Positions 33,497-42,809 of a DNA stretch of 64,000 bases are shown one piece after another. The DNA lies in assembly GCA_035507035.1 (NCBI GenBank), contig DATJOJ010000035.1, positions 124,001 to 188,000 of the forward strand, in the 5' to 3' direction. The position numbers and the translations under genes were made by a program. Source of the stretch: DATJOJ01 sp035507035 (GTDB lineage: Bacteria > Acidobacteriota > Terriglobia > Terriglobales > Acidobacteriaceae). The notes below the pieces were generated by a model. That model did not search any database and had not been told where the DNA came from. It saw nothing but the letters and a program-made list of their open reading frames with translations. Numbering within the stretch: the first letter of the stretch is position 1; each line of letters begins with the position of its first letter.

Positions 33497-34279
33497 TTAT
33501 CCCACCAGCACCGCGCCACCATTTACGTTGAATATCTCGCCGGTAATAAAACCAGCATGTGGCGTGCACAAGAACAGAATCGGCGCCGCTAATTCTTCGG
33601 GGGTGGCTACACGCCCTAAAGGGATCGTAGCAAATACTTTGGCGCGCCGTGCGGCATCGCTCAAAGCTGGCGTGGACATATCGGTATCGACCCAGCCCGG
33701 CGCCACAGAATTCACATAAATGCCGTCCTGGGCCAGTTCAGTCGAAAGACCCTTCACCATGCTGATGAGCGCACCTTTCGAGGCTGCATAATCGCAGTGG
33801 AACGCTTCGCCGCGCTGCGCGGCGGTCGAACTGATGAGCACAATATGCCCGGCGACCCCTCCGGATTTTCCCTGCTTCTTCATTTGCGCCACGGAGTATT
33901 TGACTAACGAGAAGACGCTTTCGACGTTAATCGCGATCGTTCGTTGCCATTGCGCCTCAGTCATCTGGTCGATCGGCACGTCGTCGGAGGGCCAGATGCC
34001 GTGATTGGCCACGAGAATATCGAGACGCCCGAAGCGTTTGATGGTTGCCGCGACCAGCTCCCGGGCAGTTTCTGCGCCAGAAAGGTCGCAAGCCATCGTG
34101 GCGCATCGATCTTGGCCGAGTTCTTTGACCAGGCTCTCCGCGCGTTCGCGTGCCTTTTCGTAATTAAACATGACCTGAGCGCCGGCGGCGACAAACATCC
34201 GTACTGTGGCCGCGCCGATACCGCGGGAGCCGCCCGTAATCAGGGCGACTTTACTAGCAACTGAGAGCGTGATGGACAC
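33497..34279 (-). CDS. Short-chain dehydrogenase/reductase (FabG-like)
   Basis: A 260-residue classical SDR with TGGSRGIGAATVRMF (Rossmann glycines), NHGIW where NNAG is usual, catalytic Ser in ISSTAAQRG and YAASKG (Tyr, Lys). The start is GTG 34279 without a strong ribosome-binding site. It may be an NADPH-dependent 3-oxoacyl reductase or a sugar/alcohol dehydrogenase; the substrate is unknown. It lies 42 bases from the LolA-like gene and divergent from the LiaF-like operon. Confidence 0.85.
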   Translation of the reverse strand: MSITLSVASKVALITGGSRGIGAATVRMFVAAGAQVMFNYEKARERAESLVKELGQDRCATMACDLSGAETARELVAATIKRFGRLDILVANHGIWPSDDVPIDQMTEAQWQRTIAINVESVFSLVKYSVAQMKKQGKSGGVAGHIVLISSTAAQRGEAFHCDYAASKGALISMVKGLSTELAQDGIYVNSVAPGWVDTDMSTPALSDAARRAKVFATIPLGRVATPEELAAPILFLCTPHAGFITGEIFNVNGGAVLVG

Positions 34280-34446
34280 AGGGACAGTTTCCCGTTTCTC
34301 GGTTTAAGTTGCAAGTCGGATACGTCGGTCGCTATTCAGTCGTCATCCGCCGGTAACCATCCGCTACTCGCCGAATAATCAGAGACATGCCTGCCCCTGC
34401 CGTCTAATCTCGCTTCAGGAAGAGAGAAATGGCAAGGAGAAGTCCG

Positions 34447-34686
34447 ATGGCAAACAAGAATCGCCGGAATTGTTGGGAGTCGTCGTTGCTGGCTGCCGCC
34501 TTGGCGGTAGCGGGCACTCTGTTCTTCTTTGATAAACTTGGCTCCCTCATGCAGAACACTACGCTTTCCTTGCAGGAAGTCGTGCACGCTGCGCCCGTAT
34601 TGGTCATTGTTCTGGGCGTAAGCCTTTTGTTTGCCGACCAGACCGGCGTAGCTTCGCAAAATAAGCGCGAGGGACGCCATGAGTGA
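34447..34686 (+). CDS. Small two-helix membrane protein (LiaI-like), start of an operon
   Basis: About 79 residues. ATG 34447 was chosen because AAGGAG lies just upstream; ATG 34429 would also be possible. There are two hydrophobic segments: LLAAALAVAGTLFFF and APVLVIVLGVSLLF. It overlaps the next gene by 8 bases, so they are translationally coupled. It resembles the small LiaI/DUF5668 membrane proteins that sit next to LiaF, but similarity is by topology and position only. Confidence 0.6.
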   Translation: MANKNRRNCWESSLLAAALAVAGTLFFFDKLGSLMQNTTLSLQEVVHAAPVLVIVLGVSLLFADQTGVASQNKREGRHE

Positions 34687-35377
34687 TAAGGACTGTGCCC
34701 CGGTTCCTGGGAGCCGCGACCGGGGGATTAATCCGGCGGTACTGAACGGTGGAGCGCTCATTCTGGCGGGCATACTCCTGTTGCTCGACCAGATGAATAT
34801 CATCTCGTTCGACTTCTGGGCGCTGGTTTTTCTGGTCGGCGGTCTGGTGAAGTTTCTGCAATCCTGCGACGGTACCGGACGGTTCTGGGGTGGCTTGTTG
34901 ATGGCGGTCGGTGCGGCCATTGAAGTTGAGCATTTGGGGTTTTTCCGGCTCCATCTGGATCGAACCTGGCCGATTTTCGTGATCATCGCCGGTCTGATTT
35001 TGATCTGGCGCGCTTATCAGCAGCCGACCGAAAGTGGCGGCATACTTTCTCCTCACTTGAACGTCTTCGCCGTGTTAGGCGGAGGAGAGTACCGTATCCG
35101 CGCCCAGGATTTCCGCGGCGGCGAAGTAGTCGCCTTCATGGGCGGATTTGATATCGATCTGCGAGAAGCCGAGATCGAAGGCCATGAGGCGTTAATTAAC
35201 GTCAGCGCGTTAATGGGCGGAGGGGTAATCAGGGTTCCCGAAACTTGGGCCGTGTCGATGCGCGTGGCGGCTTTTATGGGAGGGCACAGCCTGAAAGCGC
35301 GCGAGGGCACGCAGCCCACCAAGACGCTGGTCGTGAAGGGTGTGTGCATTATGGGTGGAGTGGAAGTCCGCAACTGA
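34679..35377 (+). CDS. LiaF-like membrane protein
   Basis: A 232-residue protein with about four hydrophobic segments at the N-terminus (ILAGILLLLDQMNII, FDFWALVFLVGGLVKFL, GRFWGGLLMAVGAAI, TWPIFVIIAGLILIW). A cytoplasmic-type C-terminal domain of beta repeats follows (GGEVVAFMGGFDIDLREAEI, GHEALINVSALMGGGVIRVPE, KGVCIMGGVEVRN). This repeat is the LiaF C-terminal/cell-wall antibiotic response domain. LiaF proteins restrain sensor kinases in Firmicutes; here a LytS-type kinase follows 9 bases later, so an analogous role is plausible. Confidence 0.75.
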   Translation: MSDKDCAPVPGSRDRGINPAVLNGGALILAGILLLLDQMNIISFDFWALVFLVGGLVKFLQSCDGTGRFWGGLLMAVGAAIEVEHLGFFRLHLDRTWPIFVIIAGLILIWRAYQQPTESGGILSPHLNVFAVLGGGEYRIRAQDFRGGEVVAFMGGFDIDLREAEIEGHEALINVSALMGGGVIRVPETWAVSMRVAAFMGGHSLKAREGTQPTKTLVVKGVCIMGGVEVRN

Positions 35378-35386
35378 GATTCGCCA

Positions 35387-36454
35387 ATGCATCCCTTATT
35401 CCGCGCTCGCCAATTAGGGCTGTACCTGCTGGCCTGGATCCCGCTCGCCGGAATTCTGGTGTATCTGCTCGGCGGATCGGGAGGGCTCAACTGGCGAGAG
35501 GCGGCCGCCCTCAGCGTACCTTTATGCGCCGTATATGCATTCGTTTGTCTCTCCGCTTGGTTTGCCTGCCGTACCTTGCCGCTGGAGAAGTCAGGATTCG
35601 GCAAGCTGACCCTTTGGCACCTGACCACCGCCGGCATTCTGAGCGTTTTGTGGGTGGAACTGGCAAAAGGGATGGCGATTGCGTTGTCGCGCTGGGCTGG
35701 TTTCACAGGATTGGATCAACAGCTCCCGAAACACTTTCCAGTTCTCTGGGTAACGGGGGTTCTGCTCTATCTGATGTCGGTAACTCTTCATTACGTCCTG
35801 CTCGCAGAGGAGGCATCGCGGGAGGCTCAGGCTCGCGCGCTGAAAGCGCAGGTGCTGGCGCGGGACGCGGAGTTAAAGGCCCTGCGGGCCCAGGTGAATC
35901 CTCATTTTCTGTTTAATTGTTTGCATTCGGTAAGCGCCTTGACGACTTCGGATCCAGGTAAAGCGCGCGAAATGTGCATTTTGCTCGCTGATTTTCTGCG
36001 CACGACACTTCGCCTCGGCGGGAAGGAAACCATCACGCTGGAAGAGGAGTTGGCCCTGGTGCGTAGTTATCTGGCGATCGAGAAGGTGCGCTTCGGCGCA
36101 CGGGTTCATTTGGAAGAAGACGTGGCGAACGATGCGATGCCTTTGCCGCTGCCGCCGCTTCTGTTGCAGCCGCTGGTTGAGAACGCGATCCGGCATGGCA
36201 TCGCTAATTTGCCTGAGGGTGGGGTGATTCGCCTGAGTGCCGCGCACAAGAATAATGCCGTTTCCATTCTCGTCGAAAACAGCTTCGATCCGGATTCGCC
36301 GTCGCAGCTGAAGACGGGATTGGGGCTCGACAATATCCGGCAACGTCTGAACGCACGATATGGAGATGATGCAAACATTACCATTCAAACGGAAGGCAAT
36401 TCGTTTCTAGTCAAGTTGCGTTTGCCGATGCACGAAAATGGAGCTCGCGCATGA
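35387..36454 (+). CDS. LytS/YehU-type sensor histidine kinase
   Basis: A 355-residue kinase with about four membrane segments in the first 140 residues, a linker helix (EEASREAQARALKAQVL), and the PF06580-type phosphoacceptor His173 in RAQVNPHFLFNCLHSV. An atypical HATPase with LLLQPLVENAIRHGIAN (N box) and GLGLDNIRQRL (G box) follows. Signals are probably sensed in the membrane, possibly with the LiaF-like protein. It is coupled to the regulator by an ATGA overlap at 36451-36454. Confidence 0.9.
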   Translation: MHPLFRARQLGLYLLAWIPLAGILVYLLGGSGGLNWREAAALSVPLCAVYAFVCLSAWFACRTLPLEKSGFGKLTLWHLTTAGILSVLWVELAKGMAIALSRWAGFTGLDQQLPKHFPVLWVTGVLLYLMSVTLHYVLLAEEASREAQARALKAQVLARDAELKALRAQVNPHFLFNCLHSVSALTTSDPGKAREMCILLADFLRTTLRLGGKETITLEEELALVRSYLAIEKVRFGARVHLEEDVANDAMPLPLPPLLLQPLVENAIRHGIANLPEGGVIRLSAAHKNNAVSILVENSFDPDSPSQLKTGLGLDNIRQRLNARYGDDANITIQTEGNSFLVKLRLPMHENGARA

Positions 36455-37221
36455 ATGACATTGCCAATAAAGCTCGGGCTGTCATCGTTGATGACGAGGA
36501 GCTGGCACGGCAGATGCTTCGCGAATTCGTCTCGAAGCATGGGGAAATAGAAATCGTTGCCGAATGTGCTAACGGATTCGAAGCAGTGAAAGCCGTCACC
36601 GAGCTGAAACCGGACCTTCTCTTTCTCGATATTCAAATGCCCAAGCTGACCGGCTTCGAGGTGCTGGAGTTGATCGGTACCGACCGCGCCATCATCTTTG
36701 TGACCGCCTATGACGAGTATGCGATCAAGGCGTTCGATGTCCATGCCGTGGATTATCTGCTGAAACCATTCAGCGCCGAGCGCTTTGAATCGGCCTTGCG
36801 GCGCGCGAAAGAACGGTTGAGCGGAAAATTGCCCGCGCCGGCGGATCTATCTTCGGCAGCCCGGCCGCCACAAGAATTTCAGGAGCGTATTGTCGTGAGG
36901 GACGGGACGCGCGTACACATCATTCCAGTGGCTAAATTAGATTTTGCCGAAGCGCAGGATGATTATGTTGCGCTAAGCAGCGACGGAAGAAAGCACCTGA
37001 AGCAGCAGACGATCTCCAGCCTCGAAAAGGTCCTCGATCCCGATCGCTTTCTGCGCATTCATCGGTCCTACATCGTGAATCTGGAGAAGGTCACAAAGAT
37101 CGAGCCCTACAGCAAAGACAATTATGTCGTGGTGCTCGCAAATGGGGCACAGCTTCCGGTGAGTCGTAGCGGGTATACGCGGCTGCGCGCGCAATTGGAC
37201 CAGAAAACTGGTTCAGATTAG
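36451..37221 (+). CDS. LytTR-family response regulator
   Basis: 256 residues. The receiver domain has the acidic pair Asp14-Asp15 (VIVDDEEL), phosphoacceptor Asp60 (LLFLDIQMPKLTG) and conserved Lys (VDYLLKPF). A linker with Pro/Ala precedes the C-terminal LytTR DNA-binding domain (about 145-250; IHRSYIVNLEKVTKIEPYSKDNYVVVL). It is the partner of the upstream LytS-type kinase. Its TAG stop overlaps the TAA stop of the opposing gene. Confidence 0.92.
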   Translation: MNDIANKARAVIVDDEELARQMLREFVSKHGEIEIVAECANGFEAVKAVTELKPDLLFLDIQMPKLTGFEVLELIGTDRAIIFVTAYDEYAIKAFDVHAVDYLLKPFSAERFESALRRAKERLSGKLPAPADLSSAARPPQEFQERIVVRDGTRVHIIPVAKLDFAEAQDDYVALSSDGRKHLKQQTISSLEKVLDPDRFLRIHRSYIVNLEKVTKIEPYSKDNYVVVLANGAQLPVSRSGYTRLRAQLDQKTGSD

Positions 37222-40200
37222 GAAGAGCTTCCAAACGGCGCCCGTTCGCTCTTCAGTTCGCGCGCCAAAATTCGCACCAGCATTCCGTCATAATTCACGC
37301 CACTCAGTTTCTCTAATTCGGCTAACGCTTGCTCGGTATTCTTGGCGGGGGCGAAAGAACGTTCCGTGGTCATGTTCACGTAGGCATCGGATACAGACAG
37401 AATCCTTGCCCAGAGCGGAATCTGCTCGCCGCGCAACCCTTGCGGATAGCCGCTGCCATCGAAGGCCTCATGATGATGCTCGACCGCCTTTTGCATGGCG
37501 TCGCTGCGGGGGAGGGTTGCTAAGACTTCCGCGCCGACGTGGGCGTGGTTCTTGACTAGATAAAACTCGTCATCGCTCAGCGGTCCCGGTTTGTTCAGAA
37601 TTTTCTCGGGAACGAAGATTTTTCCCACGTCGTGTACGCGAGCCGTATAGACGAGATCGTCCACTTCTTCGTGCGACCAGCCTAGAGCCCGCGCGATCAT
37701 CTCCGCATAGCGTGACACCAGTTCGCCATGGCCGGCACAGTTCTGCTCGCGCAACTCTGCCGCGCGGGACAGAGCCTCGATGGCCTCCCGGGCGACGAGC
37801 GCATTGTAAGATTCATCTTCCTCGCGGCAAAGTTTTCGCAACGTGCTGATCAATTCCGCGAGATGCTCGGGGCCAGTGTGCTCGCGCTGCAAAAAGCCTT
37901 CAATGTAGCCGGACAGTTGTTGCCGCTGCACGGCGCCGCGTTCATCGAGCCCGAGTTGGCTCGCGGTTGAAACGCGGTCGCCACCCGCATGCTTGGAGAT
38001 ATACATTCCGGAATCGGCCACGCGCACGATATCTTCCGCCGACAGGCCATGCAGCGGGAAGCTGGCCACGCCAAAGCTTCCGGTGATGTGATGTTCCTTC
38101 AGCGTGGGATCGGTGTTGAGCCAATCGCGCAGGCGGTCTGCCAAAACCTGCGCCTGCTCGATGCCGGTTTCGGGCATCAGGACTACAAATTCGTCGCCGC
38201 TGTAACGAGCCACGACGTTCGATTGCCGGCATTTCTGCTCAAGCAAGCGTCCGACGCGGGCGAGCACCAGATCGCCCTCCAGGTGTCCGAGACTGTCATT
38301 GACCTCCTTGAATTTGTCGAGGTCAATGAACACGACCGAGAATGGCCGGCCGGAACGCGAAGCTCGCTTCCACTCCGCGGTGAGCGCCTCCCAGAAGAAT
38401 CGCCGCGTCTTGATGCCAGTCAGCGGATCGGTGATCGCTTGCTGCTGCAGCTTCTGGAACACGAACGAGTTGTGTAGCGCCGTAGCCAGCAGGTCGGCCA
38501 GCGTGTTCATGATTAGTACATCTTGCGGATTGAACGCATCTTCCTTCTGGCTCTCGACGTTGAGTACGCCAAGCAATGTTTCGCCGTAGGCGATCGGAAT
38601 GCAGAGTACGGCCCGCGAATCGGGCAAGATTCCCTGTAATCCGGCAGCACCGGAACCCTGTACAAGCGCGCTTTCTCCAGTGCGAGCGACACGGCCCAAA
38701 ATCCCGGCGCCGAGCGGAATGCGTTTGCCTAAAGTCTTGGCGGTGGTTCCCGCCTCGGCCTTGATTTCGATATCTTTTTGCGCGTAATCGAAAATTCCGA
38801 TTCCGATGTGATCGAAGCGGAAATTCTTTTGAATGTGCGCAACGATCTCGCGCAGCATCTGTTCCGCGCCTTCGCTGGAAATCGCGGTCTTCGAGATGCT
38901 ATTGAGGAAGGCGAGTTGACGTGAGCGCCGCTGCTCCTCGGCAAACAGACGCGCATTCTCGACTGCAACCGAAACCTGGCTGGCAGCGGTCTGCATGACT
39001 TCCAAGTCGCGCTGTTCGAAAAGAAACTCCCGCTCCGTGCTGCGGGCAGCCATGACGCCCGCAGGCCTTCCGCCGAGCAAAATCGGCGCTCCGCAAAAAC
39101 ACTTGGCCGGATTGGGAGGAACGAACGTGACACCCAGCCGTTCCCGCGCTTTTTCAAGATCGGAACGAATCAGCAGGGGCTGCCCCGTTCGCAGAATGTA
39201 TTCTGTGAGCCCGTTATCGATTCGTCTCGATCGCTTCGACAAGGTTTGGCCTTTCTCCAGTTCGAACTCGAAGCGGAGTTCATCGCCTTCCTGGAACGCG
39301 ACGTAAAAATCGTTGGTATCAAAAATCTGGCCGAGTTCCTTGTGGACGGTGCGCAAAATTTCGTCCTGATCGAGCCGCGAGCTGACCGCCTGGCCGATCT
39401 GTGTGAGCAACTCGTATTCCTTGGTTCGGCGCTGGGCTTCGTGCATCACCATGTAGTTTTCCAGGGTGAGGCCGATTTGCAACGCTAGACCAATCAACAG
39501 GCGCAGGTTGGAAGAACCAAATCCGCGGCGAGCGGCGTCCGGAAAGAAGATGACCCCGAAGTTGTGCTCGCGAGTTTGCAAACTGACCGCGGTCACATTC
39601 TTGATATTTTCCGCAGCCATGACTTGCCGGAACTGTCCAAACTTCGGTCCGGGAAAGGCTGGCAATGGTTCCGGGCTTTCCGCCACGTTGTGAAACGTAA
39701 CAAATCCGCCGCGGCGGTAAGCAAGCTCGGAAATATATTCGCCCGCCCCGCTCTTCTCCATGGTCGCGATCAATACCGGAGAGAATCCGCGTTGCACCGA
39801 AGGAAGCAGGGCACGCCAGCGTTCCGAGATGTAGATGAGAGCACGGCCGGTTGGCAGAGGCGCGACCAATCGGTCGAGGATGCTCTGCAGACTGGGAATC
39901 AGTTCTTCGGCAGAAAGCAGCCGCATGGGGTCGACGCCCAAGGTCGAGAAAGCCAGTGCATTTTCCTGCACGGCATTGCGCTCGTTTTCAAACAACACCA
40001 TGACCATCGCCACGCCCAGCAACATCTGCGGGATCGGGCCAAGAAAATGGCCTACGGTACCAAACATGGCAACGAATGGATTCTGCAATTCTCCGAACAC
40101 CATGAGCACGGCCCAGAGTGCTAAAGAGACCGCTAGCAGGGTGAAAGCTAGCGAATTCTTACGGTGGGCATGGCGGTAAAAATAGAAAGAGCAATAGAGC

Positions 40201-40619
40201 AGCACCACCCCCATGCCGATGTCGAGCGGCAAATGCGGAGTTTGGGGACCTCCCAGACGGTATGCCCCACCTGCGATTTGCACACGCAAATTCCACCAGG
40301 CCAGTACCAGCCCGGCCAATCCCAAAGCAACTTCTTCCCACTGCAGTTCGTACTTCTCGCGCATCAGGCGAGTCGAAACAAAAATGCAAAGCGTCATTGC
40401 TACCAATAGCAGCGACCCGATCACGGAAATCAGCGACCACGGACCGTGAAAAGCTTCCCATGCATCGACGAGGTAATGCAGCGTGTAAAAAGCCCAGGCA
40501 AGTTGCCAGGCGCGGAAGTAGGGCTGGCGGCTCTGCTCGTAGAGATAGGTGAAGAGCAAAAACAGCAGAAGTGCCACAATACCGGGCACAAGGACAACGC
40601 TGATAGCGAGGCTGTTCAT
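37218..40619 (-). CDS. Membrane protein with GAF repeats, GGDEF and HD-GYP domains
   Basis: About 1133 residues from ATG 40619 (GAGGAGG upstream). Seven or so N-terminal helices (to about 220) lead to three GAF-like domains, then a GGDEF domain with YSGDEFVVLMPETG and an HD-GYP domain with HDVGKIFVPEKIL and HHEAFDGSGYPQG. SGDEF variants are known to be active. The RxxD inhibitory site is not seen at its usual place (CRQSNVVARYSGDEF). This predicts both synthesis and hydrolysis of cyclic di-GMP, controlled by GAF ligands or membrane input. Confidence 0.9.
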   Translation of the reverse strand: MNSLAISVVLVPGIVALLLFLLFTYLYEQSRQPYFRAWQLAWAFYTLHYLVDAWEAFHGPWSLISVIGSLLLVAMTLCIFVSTRLMREKYELQWEEVALGLAGLVLAWWNLRVQIAGGAYRLGGPQTPHLPLDIGMGVVLLYCSFYFYRHAHRKNSLAFTLLAVSLALWAVLMVFGELQNPFVAMFGTVGHFLGPIPQMLLGVAMVMVLFENERNAVQENALAFSTLGVDPMRLLSAEELIPSLQSILDRLVAPLPTGRALIYISERWRALLPSVQRGFSPVLIATMEKSGAGEYISELAYRRGGFVTFHNVAESPEPLPAFPGPKFGQFRQVMAAENIKNVTAVSLQTREHNFGVIFFPDAARRGFGSSNLRLLIGLALQIGLTLENYMVMHEAQRRTKEYELLTQIGQAVSSRLDQDEILRTVHKELGQIFDTNDFYVAFQEGDELRFEFELEKGQTLSKRSRRIDNGLTEYILRTGQPLLIRSDLEKARERLGVTFVPPNPAKCFCGAPILLGGRPAGVMAARSTEREFLFEQRDLEVMQTAASQVSVAVENARLFAEEQRRSRQLAFLNSISKTAISSEGAEQMLREIVAHIQKNFRFDHIGIGIFDYAQKDIEIKAEAGTTAKTLGKRIPLGAGILGRVARTGESALVQGSGAAGLQGILPDSRAVLCIPIAYGETLLGVLNVESQKEDAFNPQDVLIMNTLADLLATALHNSFVFQKLQQQAITDPLTGIKTRRFFWEALTAEWKRASRSGRPFSVVFIDLDKFKEVNDSLGHLEGDLVLARVGRLLEQKCRQSNVVARYSGDEFVVLMPETGIEQAQVLADRLRDWLNTDPTLKEHHITGSFGVASFPLHGLSAEDIVRVADSGMYISKHAGGDRVSTASQLGLDERGAVQRQQLSGYIEGFLQREHTGPEHLAELISTLRKLCREEDESYNALVAREAIEALSRAAELREQNCAGHGELVSRYAEMIARALGWSHEEVDDLVYTARVHDVGKIFVPEKILNKPGPLSDDEFYLVKNHAHVGAEVLATLPRSDAMQKAVEHHHEAFDGSGYPQGLRGEQIPLWARILSVSDAYVNMTTERSFAPAKNTEQALAELEKLSGVNYDGMLVRILARELKSERAPFGSSS

Positions 40620-41000
40620 GAAACGGGGGAGAACCCTCCTCTGCAATCACAACGATTTCATTACTCAGAACCGATGAACGTCATGCTTTCATATTGTTCT
40701 GTGACAACACAATATAATTGGATACCATACGGCGGTTCGCGCGATGCCACTGGTAATGGCCGCGAGATTACCAAAGTACTATCGGCCTCTCAGCTTGAGA
40801 CGGATCGGCCCTAAACATCCCGTAAATGTTTGGTTTACCACTGAACCCATAACCTCATCGCTGGGGCAATCCGTGGAACGTATCGCAGGCTGAGCATGAG
40901 CACGTGTGGGAATGCGTCTTTTCTCGCCCTACCACATTCTTTCTTTGGCGTTCCGCCCGGGCCACCGCGCAGTCGCCCCTTGCGCTAAGATCAATAAGGA
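40620..41000. other. Intergenic stretch between the cyclic-di-GMP gene and glnS
   Basis: About 380 bases. An AT-rich island at 40690-40720 holds TATAAT at 40713-40718 and an imperfect palindrome ATTGT...ACAAT around 40693-40712, which could serve either flanking gene. No credible gene was seen; open frames here are shadows. Confidence 0.5.
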
Positions 41001-42716
41001 ATGAATTCCTCGAATTCCTCAGCGGAAGCTGCCGCCAAGCCCGCGCCCGAGCCGCGTCCATCGAACTTTATTCGCGACATCTTTCAGAAGGACCTGGAGA
41101 CAAATAAATATAACGGTCGCGTACAGACCCGTTTTCCTCCGGAGCCGAATGGATATCTTCACATTGGACACGCCAAGGCGATCTGCCTGGATTTCGGATT
41201 GGCGGATGAATTTAACGGCCACACCAATCTTCGCTTCGACGATACGAATCCCGAGAAGGAAGACGTCGAGTACGTTGAATCGATCATGGAGGATGTGAAG
41301 TGGCTCGGCTTCCGCTGGGACGGACTCTTTTACGCCTCAGACTATTTCGACCAGCTTTATGCGTGGGCGGTGCAGCTCATCAAGGCCGGCAAAGCCTACG
41401 TTGACGATCTTTCCGCCGACCAAATCCGCGAATACCGCGGCACCCTGACCAAGCCGGGCAAAGACAGCCCATACCGCAATCGGTCGGCCGAAGAAAATCT
41501 GAGTTTGTTTGAGGGCATGAAGGCCGGCGAATTTGCCGATGGCTCGCGCGTTTTACGGGCGAAGATCGACATGTCCTCGCCGAACTTCAACATGCGCGAT
41601 CCGGTGATGTATCGCATCCTTCATGCCGAACATCACCGCACTGGCAACAAGTGGTGCATTTATCCGATGTATGATTTTGCGCACGGTCAGTCGGATTCGC
41701 TCGAAAAAGTCACGCACTCGATGTGCTCGCTCGAATTCGCCGATCACCAGCCGCTCTACAACTGGTTCATCAAAGAATTGGGGATTTTCCCGTCGCAGCA
41801 GATCGAATTTGATCGCCTCAGCCTGACTTACACGATCATGAGCAAGCGGAAGCTACGGCAACTGGTCGAGCAGCACTTCGTCACCGGATGGGACGATCCC
41901 CGCATGCCCACGCTATGCGGCCTGCGCCGCCGAGGTTACACGCCGGAGGCGATTCGCAATTTCGTAAGTGCAGCGGGAGTTTCGCGCACCAATGGCATTG
42001 TCGATCTGGCGATGCTAGAGCACTTTGTGCGCGAGGACCTGAACAAACAAGTGCCCCGCGTGATGGCTGTGCTGCGGCCGCTGAAGGTTGTCATCGACAA
42101 TTACCCGGAAAATCAGGCTGAAGAGATGGACGCGGTGAACAATCCGGAAGATGCCGCGGCGGGAACGCGAAAAGTTCCGTTCTCGCGCGTGCTGTACATC
42201 GAGCAGGACGATTTTCGGGAAGAGCCGCCCAAAGGATATTTTCGCCTCTCTCCCGGTCGCGAGGTTCGCCTGCGCTACGGCTACTTCATCACTGCAAAGA
42301 ACGTAGTAAAGAACGACAAGGGCGAAGTCGTCGAAGTTCACTGTACTTATGACCCCGCGACGCGGGGCGGGAATGCTCCGGATGGCCGAAAGGTGAAATC
42401 GACCATCCACTGGGTTTCGGCGGCACATGCGATCGATGCGGAAGTCCGGCTTTATGACAATCTCTTCACGAAAGAAAATCCGGATGAGGTAGAAGAAGGC
42501 CAGGAATTCACCGCGAATTTGAATCCGAAGTCGCTGGAAGTTGTGAGTCAGGCGAAGCTCGAGCCGTCGCTAGCCAATGCCGCAGCCGGAAACCGGTATC
42601 AGTTCGAGCGCCTTGGCTATTTCTGTGTCGATTCGGATTCGAGGCCTGGGAAGTTGGTATTCAATCGCACCGTCGCGCTGAAAGACACCTGGGCAAAAAT
42701 CGACAAGAAACGCTGA
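41001..42716 (+). CDS. glnS: Glutaminyl-tRNA synthetase
   Basis: Charges tRNA-Gln directly. 571 residues. A Ser/Ala/Pro-rich N-terminal extension of about 20 residues precedes the catalytic Rossmann fold: class I HIGH motif (GYLHIGHAKA, residues 54-57) and KMSKS-equivalent IMSKRKL near 280. The C-terminal anticodon-binding region is of GlnRS type (FREEPPKGYFRLSPGREVRL). The ATG at 41001 has AAGGA directly adjacent, so the start spacing is unusual. Confidence 0.95.
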   Translation: MNSSNSSAEAAAKPAPEPRPSNFIRDIFQKDLETNKYNGRVQTRFPPEPNGYLHIGHAKAICLDFGLADEFNGHTNLRFDDTNPEKEDVEYVESIMEDVKWLGFRWDGLFYASDYFDQLYAWAVQLIKAGKAYVDDLSADQIREYRGTLTKPGKDSPYRNRSAEENLSLFEGMKAGEFADGSRVLRAKIDMSSPNFNMRDPVMYRILHAEHHRTGNKWCIYPMYDFAHGQSDSLEKVTHSMCSLEFADHQPLYNWFIKELGIFPSQQIEFDRLSLTYTIMSKRKLRQLVEQHFVTGWDDPRMPTLCGLRRRGYTPEAIRNFVSAAGVSRTNGIVDLAMLEHFVREDLNKQVPRVMAVLRPLKVVIDNYPENQAEEMDAVNNPEDAAAGTRKVPFSRVLYIEQDDFREEPPKGYFRLSPGREVRLRYGYFITAKNVVKNDKGEVVEVHCTYDPATRGGNAPDGRKVKSTIHWVSAAHAIDAEVRLYDNLFTKENPDEVEEGQEFTANLNPKSLEVVSQAKLEPSLANAAAGNRYQFERLGYFCVDSDSRPGKLVFNRTVALKDTWAKIDKKR

Positions 42717-42809
42717 TTTTCTCTGCGCACTCGGCCTGCTTCGCGGTAAAAGAATTCCTTCCCCCAGGTTCTCTGTGTTAAAAGGATTGTTTCAGGAGAA
42801 AATCGTTCC

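Noticed and set aside
34447..37221. LiaF/LytS/LytTR genes as a quorum-sensing agr-like system
   Set aside because: No AgrB-like peptide-processing protein or small precursor gene is present; the membrane proteins are LiaI/LiaF-like.
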